Shown here: positions 5,473 through 6,165 of the stretch, piece after piece
How positions within the stretch are numbered: position 1 is the stretch's first letter
Layout: every line of letters starts with the position of its first letter
Assembly (NCBI GenBank): GCA_002779055.1
Contig: PEXM01000085.1
Span: 1 to 6,165 of the forward strand
Direction: 5' to 3'
Source: Elusimicrobia bacterium CG08_land_8_20_14_0_20_44_26
GTDB taxonomy: Bacteria > CG03
DNA length: 6,165 nucleotides
Program-made: the position numbers and the translations under genes
Notes under the pieces: generated by a model
Seen by the model: only the letters and a program-made list of their open reading frames with translations
The model's database searches: none
Told to the model about the DNA's origin: nothing

Positions 5473-6165
5473 TATTGGTATTTCCACAGGGCTTTTTTAT
5501 CACAAGAATATTATTTACTATCTTGAAAAAATAAAAAACGCGGGTTTTGAAAACGTGGAACTCTGGGCGGGCGCGAGCGGCTGGGGCAAAGAAACGCATT
5601 TTGATTATAACGACGAAGAAGTGCTGCTTAATGTAAAAAACCAGCTGCGGCTGCTAAAAATCAACGTCTCATCCATCAACGCTCCGTTCAGCGAAATGCT
5701 TGATATTTCATCTCTCGGCGAGATGCAGAGGGGAATTGCGGTCAGCGAAGTGAAAAAAGCGGTCATTATGTGTGAGTTTTTCAAAGCGCCTTTTCTTGTG
5801 GTTCATCCGAGCGTCAAATCCGCGCAACTTACAGACGTAAACGTTGTGAAGAAAAAGATGGAGCAGATTAAGAAAAGTATCGGCGAAATTGCGGAAAACG
5901 CAATGATGCATAAAGTTAAAATAGCGCTTGAAAATCCCGCTCCGCATCTTTTGGGCGGCTGGTCGTCCGATCTTTTGGAGATGCTCGGCGATTTCCCGAA
6001 GGAGTCGGTGGGAGTGTGTTTTGATGTGGGCCACGCAAACCTCATCCGCGACCCTTCCGCGTATTTGAAAGATGTTTCGGGAAGGCTCCTTACCCTTCAT
6101 ATCTCCGACAACGACGGCACTTATTCCGCACATCTCATTCCGGGGGAAGGGAAAATAAAGTGGAA
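5465..6165 (+). CDS. TIM-barrel sugar isomerase/epimerase-like protein (3' end cut)
   Basis: 233 residues are visible and the frame is open at the window edge. It opens with MLDIGISTGLFY and follows the xylose-isomerase-like TIM-barrel pattern (AP endonuclease 2 superfamily): strands at the N-terminus, FENVELWAG (28-36), INVSSINAPF, then metal-site residues H114 in VVHPS, E156 in ALENP, D187 and H190 in CFDVGHAN, H212 in LHISDNDG, and H223 before PGEGKIKW. These fit a divalent-metal sugar or sugar-phosphate isomerase/epimerase. Endonuclease IV shares the fold, but the motifs here favour the sugar branch. The substrate is unknown. The start overlaps the glgA end by 8 bases and has a ribosome site, so the two genes are probably cotranscribed. 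A role in carbohydrate use alongside glycogen synthesis is an inference from position. Confidence 0.88.
   Translation, partial: MLDIGISTGLFYHKNIIYYLEKIKNAGFENVELWAGASGWGKETHFDYNDEEVLLNVKNQLRLLKINVSSINAPFSEMLDISSLGEMQRGIAVSEVKKAVIMCEFFKAPFLVVHPSVKSAQLTDVNVVKKKMEQIKKSIGEIAENAMMHKVKIALENPAPHLLGGWSSDLLEMLGDFPKESVGVCFDVGHANLIRDPSAYLKDVSGRLLTLHISDNDGTYSAHLIPGEGKIKW

Noticed and set aside
5708..6133. Open frames on - strand opposite the TIM-barrel gene
   Set aside because: The + strand frame carries a full set of metal-site motifs; the minus frames have none.

Overview
The window reads as chromosome from an uncultured Gram-negative bacterium of moderate to low GC. The Gram-negative call rests on lipoprotein and secreted envelope genes, including LPP20-type and FecR-domain proteins. 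The protein families together with GC-rich palindromic repeats remind me of Elusimicrobiota or Omnitrophota-like lineages, but that placement is an impression and not something the sequence proves. Both ends cut through genes.

Left block (1-2492, + strand): an envelope cluster of three genes. It holds the 3' part of an LPP20-like protein, a secreted FecR-domain protein with a very basic coiled tail, and a lipoprotein with an LPP20-like N-terminus followed by an Ig-like region. A composite hairpin repeat separates the first two genes. The second and third genes lie in the same reading frame and are separated only by a TAA stop followed directly by a TTG start.

Middle (2505-3079): ndk (nucleoside diphosphate kinase) on the minus strand, convergent with the lipoprotein gene and divergent from a PilZ gene. 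The 74-base divergent gap carries two back-to-back sigma70-like promoters. Both are placed so that the transcripts would be leaderless or nearly so, and a CRP/FNR-like dyad lies between them.

Right block (3080-6165, + strand): a PilZ-domain protein (c-di-GMP receptor type), a HIT-family nucleotide hydrolase/phosphorylase overlapping it by ATGA, a hairpin-rich 129-base gap, glgA (glycogen/starch synthase), and a TIM-barrel sugar isomerase/epimerase overlapping the glgA end and running off the window. The block mixes signalling, nucleotide metabolism and carbohydrate storage. Its organisation as one transcript is an inference from strand and overlaps.

The least ordinary items are the two diverged copies of the composite repeat (396-450 and 3948-4020), each ending just before a start codon; the TAA/TTG junction that cuts a near-perfect lipoprotein signal sequence; the leaderless divergent promoter pair; and the LPP20-FecR-LPP20 envelope cluster. 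I saw no CRISPR array, tRNA, rRNA, transposase gene or clear novel defence system.
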